A stretch of 29,346 bases of DNA from a virus: positions 1-29,346 of the IMG/VR virus record IMGVR_UViG_3300028598_000006; one strand, given 5' to 3'. Positions within the stretch are counted from its first letter, which is position 1. Each line of letters opens with the position of its first letter. Shown in pieces: positions 23,944 to 29,346 of the stretch. The position numbers were made by a program, and so were the translations under genes. Below the pieces are notes generated by a model, which saw nothing but the letters and a program-made list of their open reading frames with translations, searched no databases and had not been told where the DNA came from.

Positions 23944-24380
23944 CCCTCGCTGGCCTCCACGTCAAAGTTCTCGCGCACTCGGACAGCGAACTGGACGTCG
24001 GGGAAGGCCTCGCGGAGCTTGCGGCGCAAGATGCGAGCCATGTTCTCTGTCGTGGCGCGCACGCCCTCAAAGTCCTTGTGAACCGACAGGTTCGTGTTGT
24101 CCCACATGGCAACCATGTCCCGCAGCACCTCGTCGTCCACGACCCAAGACTGTCCACCGCGCTCGCACTCGCTGGTCAACAGCTCGTTGGCACGCGCCGA
24201 GATTGAGATTTCAAAGTTGTGGCCGTGCGAGTCCCGCAGGACATCACACAAGCCGGTGAAACCATTGAAGTAGTCGCCCGTGACGGCCGCGGCCATCGCC
24301 TTGTCGTGGGCGTCGTAGGTCCGTTCGTCGTTGAAGTGGCACGACTGGATGGTGAAAGCTCGGTTGTACTCCACGGTCAT
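23940..24380 (-). CDS. QueD-fold paralogue lacking the catalytic Cys and His
   Basis: A 146-residue protein of the 6-pyruvoyl-tetrahydropterin synthase/QueD fold. Zinc ligands His15 (QSCHFNDERTY) and His52/His54 (DSHGHNFEIS) are present, and TTENMARILRRKL plus RVREN match the C-terminal helix and glutamate. The catalytic Cys expected four residues before HGH is Leu48 (the nearest Cys is 45), and the Asp-His pair reads WDNTNL, with Asn replacing the His. So it can hardly act as an ordinary CPH4 synthase. It may carry out another step on a deazaguanine or pterin. It is coupled to the ArcS-like gene and to folE by four-base overlaps. Confidence 0.8.
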   Translation of the reverse strand: MTVEYNRAFTIQSCHFNDERTYDAHDKAMAAAVTGDYFNGFTGLCDVLRDSHGHNFEISISARANELLTSECERGGQSWVVDDEVLRDMVAMWDNTNLSVHKDFEGVRATTENMARILRRKLREAFPDVQFAVRVRENFDVEASEG

Positions 24381-25345
24381 TCTCCCGATGGGTGTTGTCG
24401 CATGGCCTGTTCGAGCCTATCGAGGTGCTCGGGCAGCGTCAGGTTCTCATAGGTGTCCCGTGGGTGCGAGCCCAAAACGAAGTGGACACCTTCCGCCTCC
24501 AGCGTGTTGGCTTCCTGCAGCCCACGGCGCACCGCGGACGCGTAGAAGTCCGAGTAGACGACGATAGCATCATAGGCATGGCGGCTGAAGTACCACCGCA
24601 CCGTGTCCGTCACCCGCTGCAGGTTGGGAATCCCGCTATCGTACAGCGGCATGTCGTCCCATAGCTCCTGCGGCACGAGGCCGAGGACGCCGGTGGCGAT
24701 GATGAGGTGCCAACTATTGTCAGGCAGCCGCCGCATCACCTCACGGTGCGTCGCGCTCGGGTACGGCTTCTCCGCCGCGCACGGGACAATCACGCAGCGC
24801 GACTTGAACGTGTCGTAGGCCTCCAGCCTTGCCCGGTACTGCTGCACCTCGGGGCGGAAGAAGGAGCCGTTGCACGTCACCGGAAACTCTCGCTTCAACC
24901 GCTGCCCGCGCAACGGGCACGGCCACTCCGTGTCTGCGCAGTACAGCGCATGAACCAGCTCGGGGCGGCACGTGCTCGCAATCTCGACCACCCGGCGCTT
25001 GTCCCGCGCCCGTTTGTACTCTCCGAGCCAGTCGAAGGTTTCGCAATCCCACACCCTAGTGAAGCCGACGGTCCTTACGTGGTGACCGAGGTCAGCAAGG
25101 AACGGCGCCCATGTGGACGGCACGTTGTCGAGCGCGAACGGCAGCGATGCGCACGCCAGCATCTTGAACAGGGCGAGCCAGCCATCGTACTCATGGGCGT
25201 AGCCGTGCCCACTGCTCCCATCCAAGACCAGCGACAGGTCCAGGCTTCTCGGGGACACCTCGTAGGTGTCCAAGCTGCTTTCTCCATCGGACGCGGGCTT
25301 GCTGCTCCTCGCTGAGGTACCAATCGACTTCGTCTCTGAGGTCAT
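24377..25345 (-). CDS. ArcS core-domain-like protein, predicted 7-deazaguanine tailoring enzyme
   Basis: A 322-residue protein from ATG 25345 (GGGAG six bases before; GTG 25357 and GTG 25258 are other candidates). Around residues 186-200 it reads VIVPCAAEKPYPSATH, close to the PC-x3-KPY-S-H signature of the archaeosine synthase core (DUF5591). LGLVPQELWDDMPLYDSG at 221-238 is also typical of that domain. In archaea ArcS adds lysine to preQ0 in tRNA on the way to archaeosine. Here the neighbours are DNA-modification genes, so the substrate would be preQ0 in DNA. The N-terminal ~60 residues (Ser-rich) and the 155-base overlap with dpdA make the start unsure. No archaeosine-forming radical SAM partner is seen in the window. 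Confidence 0.72.
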   Translation of the reverse strand: MTSETKSIGTSARSSKPASDGESSLDTYEVSPRSLDLSLVLDGSSGHGYAHEYDGWLALFKMLACASLPFALDNVPSTWAPFLADLGHHVRTVGFTRVWDCETFDWLGEYKRARDKRRVVEIASTCRPELVHALYCADTEWPCPLRGQRLKREFPVTCNGSFFRPEVQQYRARLEAYDTFKSRCVIVPCAAEKPYPSATHREVMRRLPDNSWHLIIATGVLGLVPQELWDDMPLYDSGIPNLQRVTDTVRWYFSRHAYDAIVVYSDFYASAVRRGLQEANTLEAEGVHFVLGSHPRDTYENLTLPEHLDRLEQAMRQHPSGE

Positions 25346-26018
25346 GTTTGCTCCCACGGACGCTCATGCGCCCTTTTGCATTGCCCTTCATCGTCCGCCA
25401 CGTCCCCCACTTGGTTGGCCCAGACTCCCACGAGGAGGAGTCCACCGAGTGGAATGGCAGCGCACGCAAGCACGCCGCATCGACCACCGCGAAGCCGTGG
25501 ACCTTGGCGGGCCAAACGCGGGACAGGCATTGGTTGAAGAACCGTATCTTTTCATTCCTGTGCATCGGCTTCCCGCCGGTGCCGGACACAGCGATTTTCG
25601 GGTACGTCTCGCCCAGGTGCAGCAACACCTCCTCCGGCTCCCCCTTGTGATACGTGGGAATGGCGCGGACGCCTTGCCGCCACATCTCCTCCACGTTGCG
25701 CAAGCCGGCCTCCCAGCTGTCGATGACGTCCAAGCCGAACACCTCCACCAGCGTCGGGTCCACCGCCTGCAGCTCCAGGCAGACGTTGATGAACTCCTGC
25801 AGGTCGATGCGCTTGCCGGACTTGAACGCGGAGAACGCGCCCGAGTCCATCACCCAGTCCCGGACATCGTACTCGTGCCGGCTCTTGAGCCACTGCTTGA
25901 GGTAGACGTAGCTGACCAGGACGGAAGGCAGGTTCTCCGGCTTCACACCTGGTCGCGGGCCGAGCCCGGTGCGCAGGGCATGCGGCGGTCCACTGTAGGC
26001 GAGCCGGATGTGCGTCAC
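25191..26018 (-). CDS. dpdA: DNA 7-deazaguanine transglycosylase, DpdA-like
   Basis: A 275-residue TGT-like enzyme expected to exchange guanine in DNA for preQ0 or a derivative. GTG 26018 overlaps the preceding stop (GTGA). WVMDSGAFSAFKSGKRID holds Asp58, matching the DSGxF motif of the TGT superfamily. VFGLDVIDSWEAGLRN holds Asp97 and Asp100, and ECG/AVSG-type residues follow in TYPKIAVSGTGGKPMH. The C-terminus has SVRGSKHDLRDEVDWYLSEE, a pattern I associate with phage DpdA. The TGT zinc site is not present, as in other short DpdA forms. The subfamily (DpdA1-4) was not determined. Confidence 0.85.
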   Translation of the reverse strand: MTHIRLAYSGPPHALRTGLGPRPGVKPENLPSVLVSYVYLKQWLKSRHEYDVRDWVMDSGAFSAFKSGKRIDLQEFINVCLELQAVDPTLVEVFGLDVIDSWEAGLRNVEEMWRQGVRAIPTYHKGEPEEVLLHLGETYPKIAVSGTGGKPMHRNEKIRFFNQCLSRVWPAKVHGFAVVDAACLRALPFHSVDSSSWESGPTKWGTWRTMKGNAKGRMSVRGSKHDLRDEVDWYLSEEQQARVRWRKQLGHLRGVPEKPGPVAGLGWEQWARLRP

Positions 26019-26614
26019 TCCTTGGCCATCCACGTCATCGCAAACTCCACCACCGCGGCACCCGGCAACACCTTCTCGCCCGCCAGGTCGCTCATGCGGT
26101 CGAGGGCCTGGCTCACCGCCTCCCACTGCTCGTCCGAAAAGACGATGGTGTGCTTGTGCTCCCCGTCCAGCCCCTCCTCGGCCGCGGGCTCCCAGTTGCC
26201 CTGAAACAAGTTCTCGAAGTCCAAGGACAGCTCCTCGACGTCGAAGCCTTTCTCGTTCAGGTCCGCCAGCTGCGCCGCCAGCTCAGGCCAGTCCCATGTC
26301 GCGAGCTCTGCCGTCCGGTTGTCCGCAATGGCGAACGCCGTGGCCTCCACCGCCGTCTCGTCCACGACAACGGCCGCCACGTGCGTCCATCCCAGGCGCC
26401 GGGCTGCAGCGACGCGGCCATTGCCGGCGCGGACGACCATTCCCTCTCTCTGCACAACGACGGGGTGACGCTGCTTGAACTTCTGGAGGCTCTTGCAGAT
26501 GGCGGTGATGTTGCGCTCGTCGTGTGCCCGCGCGTTGTGGGGGTCGATGTTCAGCTCGTCTATCGCAATCGCAAGCGGCTGCAGGTCTGCGATGATGTTG
26601 TCCGACTCGTTCAT
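26015..26614 (-). CDS. ParB-like protein, possible DpdB counterpart
   Basis: A 199-residue protein from ATG 26614 (overlapping the queC stop as ATGA). Residues about 13-90 form a ParB/Srx-like domain: PLAIAIDELNIDPHNARAHD, then KSLQKFKQRHPVVVQREGM and VVRAGNGRVAAARRLGW, in which GNGR corresponds to the nucleotide-binding loop. The bacterial dpd island has DpdB, a ParB-like protein that acts with DpdA in inserting preQ0. Here a ParB-like gene is coupled directly to dpdA. That supports, but does not prove, a shared role. The alternatives are a partition-type or methyltransferase-associated ParB domain, which is frequent in phages. Confidence 0.72.
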   Translation of the reverse strand: MNESDNIIADLQPLAIAIDELNIDPHNARAHDERNITAICKSLQKFKQRHPVVVQREGMVVRAGNGRVAAARRLGWTHVAAVVVDETAVEATAFAIADNRTAELATWDWPELAAQLADLNEKGFDVEELSLDFENLFQGNWEPAAEEGLDGEHKHTIVFSDEQWEAVSQALDRMSDLAGEKVLPGAAVVEFAMTWMAKE

Positions 26615-27282
26615 GCCGCGTACTGCGTCGGGTCCGCGTTGCCGCTGTCTCGGAATGCTTCCTTGCGTTCCTGGCATGCGCCGCACTTGCCGCAATGGAA
26701 CTCCCCGCCCTCGTAGCACGTCCACGTCAGCGCGTAGGGGACGCTGAGCTTGGAGCCGATGGCGGCGATGTCCGTTTTCGTCTTGTGCACGAATGGCGTG
26801 AGCAGCTGTATCGCCGTGTCCGTTCCCAGGCATAGCGCGCGCTCGATGGCGGCGGCGAACTGCGGGCGGCAGTCCGGGTAGATGGCGTGGTCGCCCGCGT
26901 GTACGCCAATCGCAACCGCGTCCATGTCCCGCGCCACGGCAACACCCCACGCAACGGACACGAAGATGGCGTTGCGGTTGGGAACGACCGTCGCCTTCAT
27001 GCTCTCGCTCTCATAATGTCCATGCGGCACCGCCACCGCGTCGTCCGTTAGCGCGGAGCCGGACAGGTACGGCCGCAGCACCGACAAATCAATGATGTCG
27101 TGGGGCACGTCGTTCGCGGCTGCCAGCTTGCGCGCAAACTCCAGCTCCCGCCGGTGCCGCTGCCCGTAGTCGAACGAGAGCGCCTGCACCTCGTACCCGT
27201 TGTGGAGCAGCCAGTGGAGCAGGGTGGCGCTGTCCATGCCGCCGCTAACAACGGCGAGCGCGTGGGGTGGGTTTGGGGCCAT
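26611..27282 (-). CDS. queC: 7-cyano-7-deazaguanine (preQ0) synthase
   Basis: A 223-residue ATP-dependent enzyme that turns CDG into preQ0. The PP-loop SGGMDSATLLHWLL is at residues 13-26. The zinc cluster at the C-terminus has four Cys in TCYEGGEFHCGKCGACQERK. IGVHAGDHAIYPDCRPQF is typical of QueC. No Gat-QueC fusion is seen. The start ATG 27282 has no ribosome site, being preceded by CACCCCCCGTAT; the message may be leaderless or the first gene of an operon whose promoter is in the region to the right. This is the first gene of the leftward block. Confidence 0.95.
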   Translation of the reverse strand: MAPNPPHALAVVSGGMDSATLLHWLLHNGYEVQALSFDYGQRHRRELEFARKLAAANDVPHDIIDLSVLRPYLSGSALTDDAVAVPHGHYESESMKATVVPNRNAIFVSVAWGVAVARDMDAVAIGVHAGDHAIYPDCRPQFAAAIERALCLGTDTAIQLLTPFVHKTKTDIAAIGSKLSVPYALTWTCYEGGEFHCGKCGACQERKEAFRDSGNADPTQYAA

Positions 27283-27480
27283 ATACGGGGGGTGTATCAG
27301 GCCAGACCCGAAAAAGCGAGGTCAAATGAGCCCTTTTGGACGGCCCCGATGGGGTTTGTTACATTGTACGTATACAAGGCCACTGGCCGCCCGGGGTAGA
27401 GCTAGCCCAAACCCACCCGGACCCACCCAGCCCCTTGGCTCCTTCACAACTAAAAAGAACCCGCTAGTAGGCAACGGCGA
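27283..27480. other. Non-coding region upstream of queC, possible control region
   Basis: A stretch without a convincing gene between the leftward and rightward blocks. It contains an AT-richer island, two small palindromic sites (listed separately) and a short CCCC-GAT-GGGG stem near 27344-27354. The promoters for both blocks are expected here or just beyond, but I see no box pair close to the sigma-70 consensus on either strand. A TTGACC (minus, 27325-27320) is followed 20 bases later by TGATAC, which is too far apart to be convincing. Confidence 0.4.
27364..27388. promoter_or_regulatory. Adjacent inverted repeats, possible operator
   Basis: TTGTA-CGTA-TACAA (27364-27377) is a perfect inverted repeat with a four-base spacer. 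It is directly followed by GGCCA-C-TGGCC (27378-27388), another perfect one. They lie in the only AT-rich patch of a GC-rich gap, between divergent gene blocks, as expected for repressor or activator sites. The function is inferred from shape and place only. Confidence 0.3.
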
Positions 27481-27660
27481 AAAGAGGTGGGGCGAGGATG
27501 CAAGATTTCCCCCCACCGGTTGGACGACAACCAACACGCCACGCAGAAACGGTGCTCAAGCGCAAGCACGTACCACCGGGACAGAGCCAGACGACACTTT
27601 AGGTTTGAAGCGGAGTAGGCATACGAGGCGCCGGTGGGCGCCCAGCCGAAACGACAGGTA

Positions 27661-27708
27661 GCCGGACACGCAATGGCCCCGCGGGATGCGGGAGCCGCGT
27701 GCAACGGC
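27661..27708 (+). other. Compound hairpin, 17 base pairs
   Basis: Four stacked stems in 48 bases: GCCG/CGGC, CACGC/GCGTG, GGC/GCC and CCCGC/GCGGG, separated by GA against CAA, a bulge AAT and a bulge A, with the loop GGGAT. All 17 pairs are Watson-Crick. It lies inside the gene-free region and is the longest fold there. Confidence 0.6.
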
Positions 27709-27790
27709 AAGCGAGCGGAGACTACGCCGTCGAGCGTACGAGCAAGCGTACCGATGAACCGCGCGAAGTGGAAGCAACTGGACATGACGC

Positions 27791-27827
27791 GGAGTAGACG
27801 CAACCCGGGCACGGTGTTGCGTCCTCC
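27791..27827 (+). other. Hairpin, 15 base pairs
   Basis: GGAG, TA bulge, GACGCAAC, CCG, loop GGCA, CGG, T bulge, GTTGCGTC, CTCC. The central eight pairs are perfect. No U-run follows, so it is not a standard terminator. It could instead be an RNase III or regulatory structure ahead of the small genes. Confidence 0.6.
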
Positions 27828-27829
27828 CT

Positions 27830-27861
27830 CGTGCGGCTGAGCATTTACGTTCGGACGCACG
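27830..27861 (+). promoter_or_regulatory. Leader hairpin just before ribosome site
   Basis: CGTGCG/CGCACG, a G-A mismatch, then CTGAGC/GTTCGG with two G-U pairs and the loop ATTTAC. It ends two bases before GGAGG (27864-27868) of the first rightward gene (ATG 27873). Its place suggests control of stability or translation. The G-U pairs show it works in plus-strand RNA only. Confidence 0.5.
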
Positions 27862-27872
27862 ATGGAGGAAAC

Positions 27873-28037
27873 ATGAAACGAACAACCAAACGAAACCGAT
27901 ACATTGCGCCGCCCACTGCAGAGCTGAAGCGGCTGTACGAACTGGAAGAGATTCCCGAGCACGAAATCACCATTGGAGAAGCCGAGGAGCTTTACGAGCT
28001 GCAGCAAGCTGTCGAGCGAGGGCTGATATGCAACTGA
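27873..28037 (+). CDS. Small hypothetical early-region protein
   Basis: A 54-residue protein with ATG 27873 behind a clear GGAGGAAAC ribosome site. It is basic at the start (KRTTKRNRYIAPP) and helical and acidic afterwards (ELKRLYELEEIPEHEI, then GEAEELYELQQAVER). No domain recognised. The first of the rightward genes, directly after the structured region. Confidence 0.65.
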   Translation: MKRTTKRNRYIAPPTAELKRLYELEEIPEHEITIGEAEELYELQQAVERGLICN

Positions 28038-28240
28038 AGAACCGCACGGTGCTGAAACGAAAAGCGAACACGCTCTGGCGCATGGTGGAGGACATTGGAC
28101 GCCTTCGAAACATGGACGAGAGCCTTACACCGGCAGCGCACTACGAGGTGACGGAGGTGCTTGGCGCCTTGTCCCACGCCGCACGCCAACTGGACCAAGC
28201 GGTTGCCAACGTGGCCGCCAACGAAGGGACGAACAAATGA
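28028..28240 (+). CDS. Small hypothetical helical protein
   Basis: A 70-residue protein overlapping the previous gene's end by ten bases and the next one's start by four (ATGA). It is predicted to be mainly helical (TVLKRKANTLWRMVEDIGRL, then AHYEVTEVLGALSHAARQLD). The function is unknown. The tight packing supports an operon of small early-type genes. Confidence 0.6.
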   Translation: MQLKNRTVLKRKANTLWRMVEDIGRLRNMDESLTPAAHYEVTEVLGALSHAARQLDQAVANVAANEGTNK

Positions 28241-28584
28241 CAACGATAAACGGCAAGCGGCTGCACATCGCCGCATTCGACGACAAGGGCATTGCAACCG
28301 TCCTGCTAGACGGTGAGCGGTACGGCGACGTGAAGCGGTTGCAACGCTGGGACTGGAACGGGCGTATGCGAACCAAGGGATACATCGTCACGTTCGCCAA
28401 GCACACCGGCCTCAAGGGCTTCCGCATGGACCTGGACCTGGAGCACTTCCGAAAGGCCGCGAACAGGAACCAACGGCGCATCGCCCAAACGATGCACGCA
28501 AACATGAAGGGCACGGTGCGCAACGTCCTTCTTGAGAAGTACGGCACGGACGCCGAGCGCGCACCGTACCAACGACAAGCCTAA
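28237..28584 (+). CDS. Hypothetical protein
   Basis: A 115-residue basic protein. The N-terminal half looks beta-rich (GKRLHIAAFDDKGIATVLL, then GERYGDVKRLQRWDW) and the C-terminal half helical (LEHFRKAANRNQRRIAQTM). I recognise no family. It overlaps the previous gene by ATGA. About 38 bases of A-rich sequence follow before the next gene. Confidence 0.6.
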   Translation: MTTINGKRLHIAAFDDKGIATVLLDGERYGDVKRLQRWDWNGRMRTKGYIVTFAKHTGLKGFRMDLDLEHFRKAANRNQRRIAQTMHANMKGTVRNVLLEKYGTDAERAPYQRQA

Positions 28585-28622
28585 ACAAACGAAACACGAA
28601 ACAACAAACAAGGAAAAGAACA

Positions 28623-29084
28623 ATGACTACCAACGATTACTTCAACGACCAAACATTCCACACCCGAGACGACCTGGACGACAAGCGCATTGAGCTGGAG
28701 CACGCGGCCGAGGAGCTTGCCAACCTGTACAACACCATCGACGACGCGGTGAGCGCGGCCGAGGGCCTTGTGGATTACCACCGGGACGAGCTTGGCATCG
28801 AGCAGGTGATTCTCACTGACACTGACCGCCTGGAGGAAGTGGCCATGGAGATTGAGGGCGCGGCGGACGACATGGCGGTTGCCTTGGCTGCGTTGCCGGA
28901 CGTGACGGTGCTGCAGCAGAATCTCATCCGATGCGAGCACTGCAAAGGAACCAGCTTCAACGCAATCCCGATGATGGCTGCGCCGCTGGGCACCGCGTAC
29001 AGCTTCGGGACAAGCATCGAGTGCGACTGCGGCCACGTCTTGCGCTTCACCGAGGGCCTTCTTGAGAACGGATGTGCGTCATGA
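28623..29084 (+). CDS. Hypothetical protein with C-terminal zinc ribbon
   Basis: A 153-residue protein after an AAGGAAAAG ribosome site. The first 100 residues are acidic and helical (DKRIELEHAAEELANLYN and VAMEIEGAADDMAVALAAL), possibly a coiled coil. The C-terminus has IRCEHCKGTSFN and IECDCGHVLRF, two Cys pairs about 29 residues apart that fit a zinc ribbon. It may bind nucleic acid or a host protein. Family unknown. Confidence 0.65.
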   Translation: MTTNDYFNDQTFHTRDDLDDKRIELEHAAEELANLYNTIDDAVSAAEGLVDYHRDELGIEQVILTDTDRLEEVAMEIEGAADDMAVALAALPDVTVLQQNLIRCEHCKGTSFNAIPMMAAPLGTAYSFGTSIECDCGHVLRFTEGLLENGCAS

Positions 29085-29143
29085 AACCGAAACTGATTTA
29101 CAGCCGCATTGGCAGAAGAACCGAAGGAGGACGCCAGCCATGA
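29081..29143 (+). CDS. Very short peptide gene candidate (20 residues)
   Basis: An ATG overlapping the previous stop (ATGA) opens a 20-residue frame (MKPKLIYSRIGRRTEGGRQP) that ends at 29143, overlapping the next start. It is basic. It may be a real micro-gene or only the leader that carries the next ribosome site. Evidence is weak. Confidence 0.3.
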   Translation: MKPKLIYSRIGRRTEGGRQP

Positions 29144-29238
29144 GCACATTCTTTGAGGTGGCGCAGGCGATATTCCTGCTTTCCGGCTCCGTGGCCTTGC
29201 TGACTTGGGTCGTTTTCATGTGGAGGGACATGAGATGA
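29140..29238 (+). CDS. Small single-pass membrane protein candidate
   Basis: A 32-residue frame with GGAGGA nine bases before ATG 29140. Residues about 8-28 (AQAIFLLSGSVALLTWVVFM) form one hydrophobic membrane span, followed by the basic WRDMR, so the C-terminus would be cytoplasmic. Short membrane peptides of this kind are frequent in phage early regions. Confidence 0.5.
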   Translation: MSTFFEVAQAIFLLSGSVALLTWVVFMWRDMR

Positions 29239-29273
29239 AAGACCCATCCGAAACCATTTGAAAGGAGCAACCA

Positions 29274-29346
29274 ATGAAAAAAGAAACACTGAACTACTTG
29301 CTGAACGTGGCGCGCAACGGCCACCGCATCGAACTGGTCCAACCGG
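29274..29346 (+). CDS. Hypothetical protein (partial, runs off window)
   Basis: ATG 29274 with AGGAGCAACC upstream opens a frame beginning MKKETLNYLLNVARNG that is open to the window end. Only 24 codons are visible, so no family can be given. Confidence 0.5.
   Translation, partial: MKKETLNYLLNVARNGHRIELVQP

Larger units (their letters stand above)
27484..27862 (+). ncRNA. Candidate structured RNA or long structured 5' leader
   Basis: About 380 bases with no plausible reading frame but a row of hairpins. Stems I can pair by eye are GGTGGGG/CCCCACC (27486-27517), GGTTG/CAACC (27518-27532), GTGCT/AGCAC (27552-27569), GGCGCC/GGCGCC around loop GGTG (27627-27642), a 17-bp compound stem (27661-27708), TCG+GTACG with a bulge (27730-27754), a 15-bp stem (27791-27827) and a 12-bp stem (27830-27861). 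The last one needs two G-U pairs that work only in plus-strand RNA, which points to transcription rightward into the small genes. It matches no RNA family I can recognise: no tRNA T-loop, and nothing like tmRNA or RNase P signatures. An origin of replication is the main alternative. Confidence 0.4.

Noticed and set aside
27293-27325. Possible minus-strand promoter TTGACC with TGATAC
   Set aside because: The spacing is 20 bases and the -10 match is poor; too weak to call.
27518-27532. tRNA T-arm-like GGTTG-GACGA-CAACC
   Set aside because: The loop has five instead of seven bases, and no acceptor stem, anticodon arm or CCA end can be formed.
27322-27537. A 71-residue minus-strand frame before queC
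   Set aside because: No ribosome site, low-complexity composition, and it overlaps the hairpin-rich region; nothing suggests coding.
27791-27827. Rho-independent terminator
   Set aside because: The stem is strong but is followed by CCTCG, not a U-run, and the next gene begins 45 bases later in the same direction.
27450-28007. A 185-residue minus-strand frame opposite the first rightward gene
   Set aside because: It runs antisense to the well-supported gene at 27873 and has no ribosome site; composition looks like a shadow frame.
1-29346. CRISPR arrays, insertion sequences, tRNA genes, integrase
   Set aside because: No regular direct repeats, transposase motifs, tRNA cloverleaf or recombinase motifs were found on either strand.

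Overview
This window is a GC-rich stretch of a tailed-phage (or prophage) genome. The head genes follow the lambda order: terminase GpA, a gpW-position protein, portal gpB, protease/scaffold gpC, decoration gpD and capsid gpE. The tail genes follow the order of the contractile Mu tail: sheath, tube, frameshifted chaperone, tape measure, N, P, gp45, gp46, gp47 and gp48/YmfQ. So this is a myovirus with a lambda-type head and a Mu-type tail. The host cannot be named from the sequence. No integrase, repressor or lysis gene lies in the window, so the lifestyle is open.

Layout: (a) 1-20388, minus strand, is virion assembly, reading right to left from packaging to a propeller-bearing fibre and a propeller-bearing YmfQ-like baseplate protein that runs off the left edge. 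(b) 20385-21191, minus, is a chain of four very small genes, three of them cysteine-rich, joined by 4-base overlaps. (c) 21188-27282, minus, is a 7-deazaguanine DNA-modification module: folE, queD, queE and queC (the full route from GTP to preQ0), a DpdA-like transglycosylase that would place the base in DNA, a ParB-like protein coupled to it (possible DpdB counterpart), a protein with the archaeosine-synthase (ArcS) core signature, and a second QueD-fold protein that lacks the catalytic Cys and His. An HNH endonuclease gene sits inside this operon, and a lone plus-strand transglutaminase-like gene interrupts it between queD and queE. (d) 27283-27872 is a 590-base region without a convincing protein gene. 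It lies between the leftward block and a rightward block and holds a series of strong hairpins, best explained as a structured RNA or leader on the plus strand. (e) 27873-29346, plus, is a run of small genes of unknown function that resembles an early region.

How it fits together: FolE, QueD, QueE and QueC would make preQ0. DpdA, perhaps helped by the ParB-like protein, would exchange it for guanine in phage DNA. The ArcS-like protein and the degenerate QueD-like protein are candidates for tailoring the base further, so the final modification may be neither plain preQ0 nor one of the well-studied forms. Such modification would protect the DNA from host restriction. Most neighbouring minus-strand genes overlap by ATGA or GTGA, which suggests strong translational coupling.
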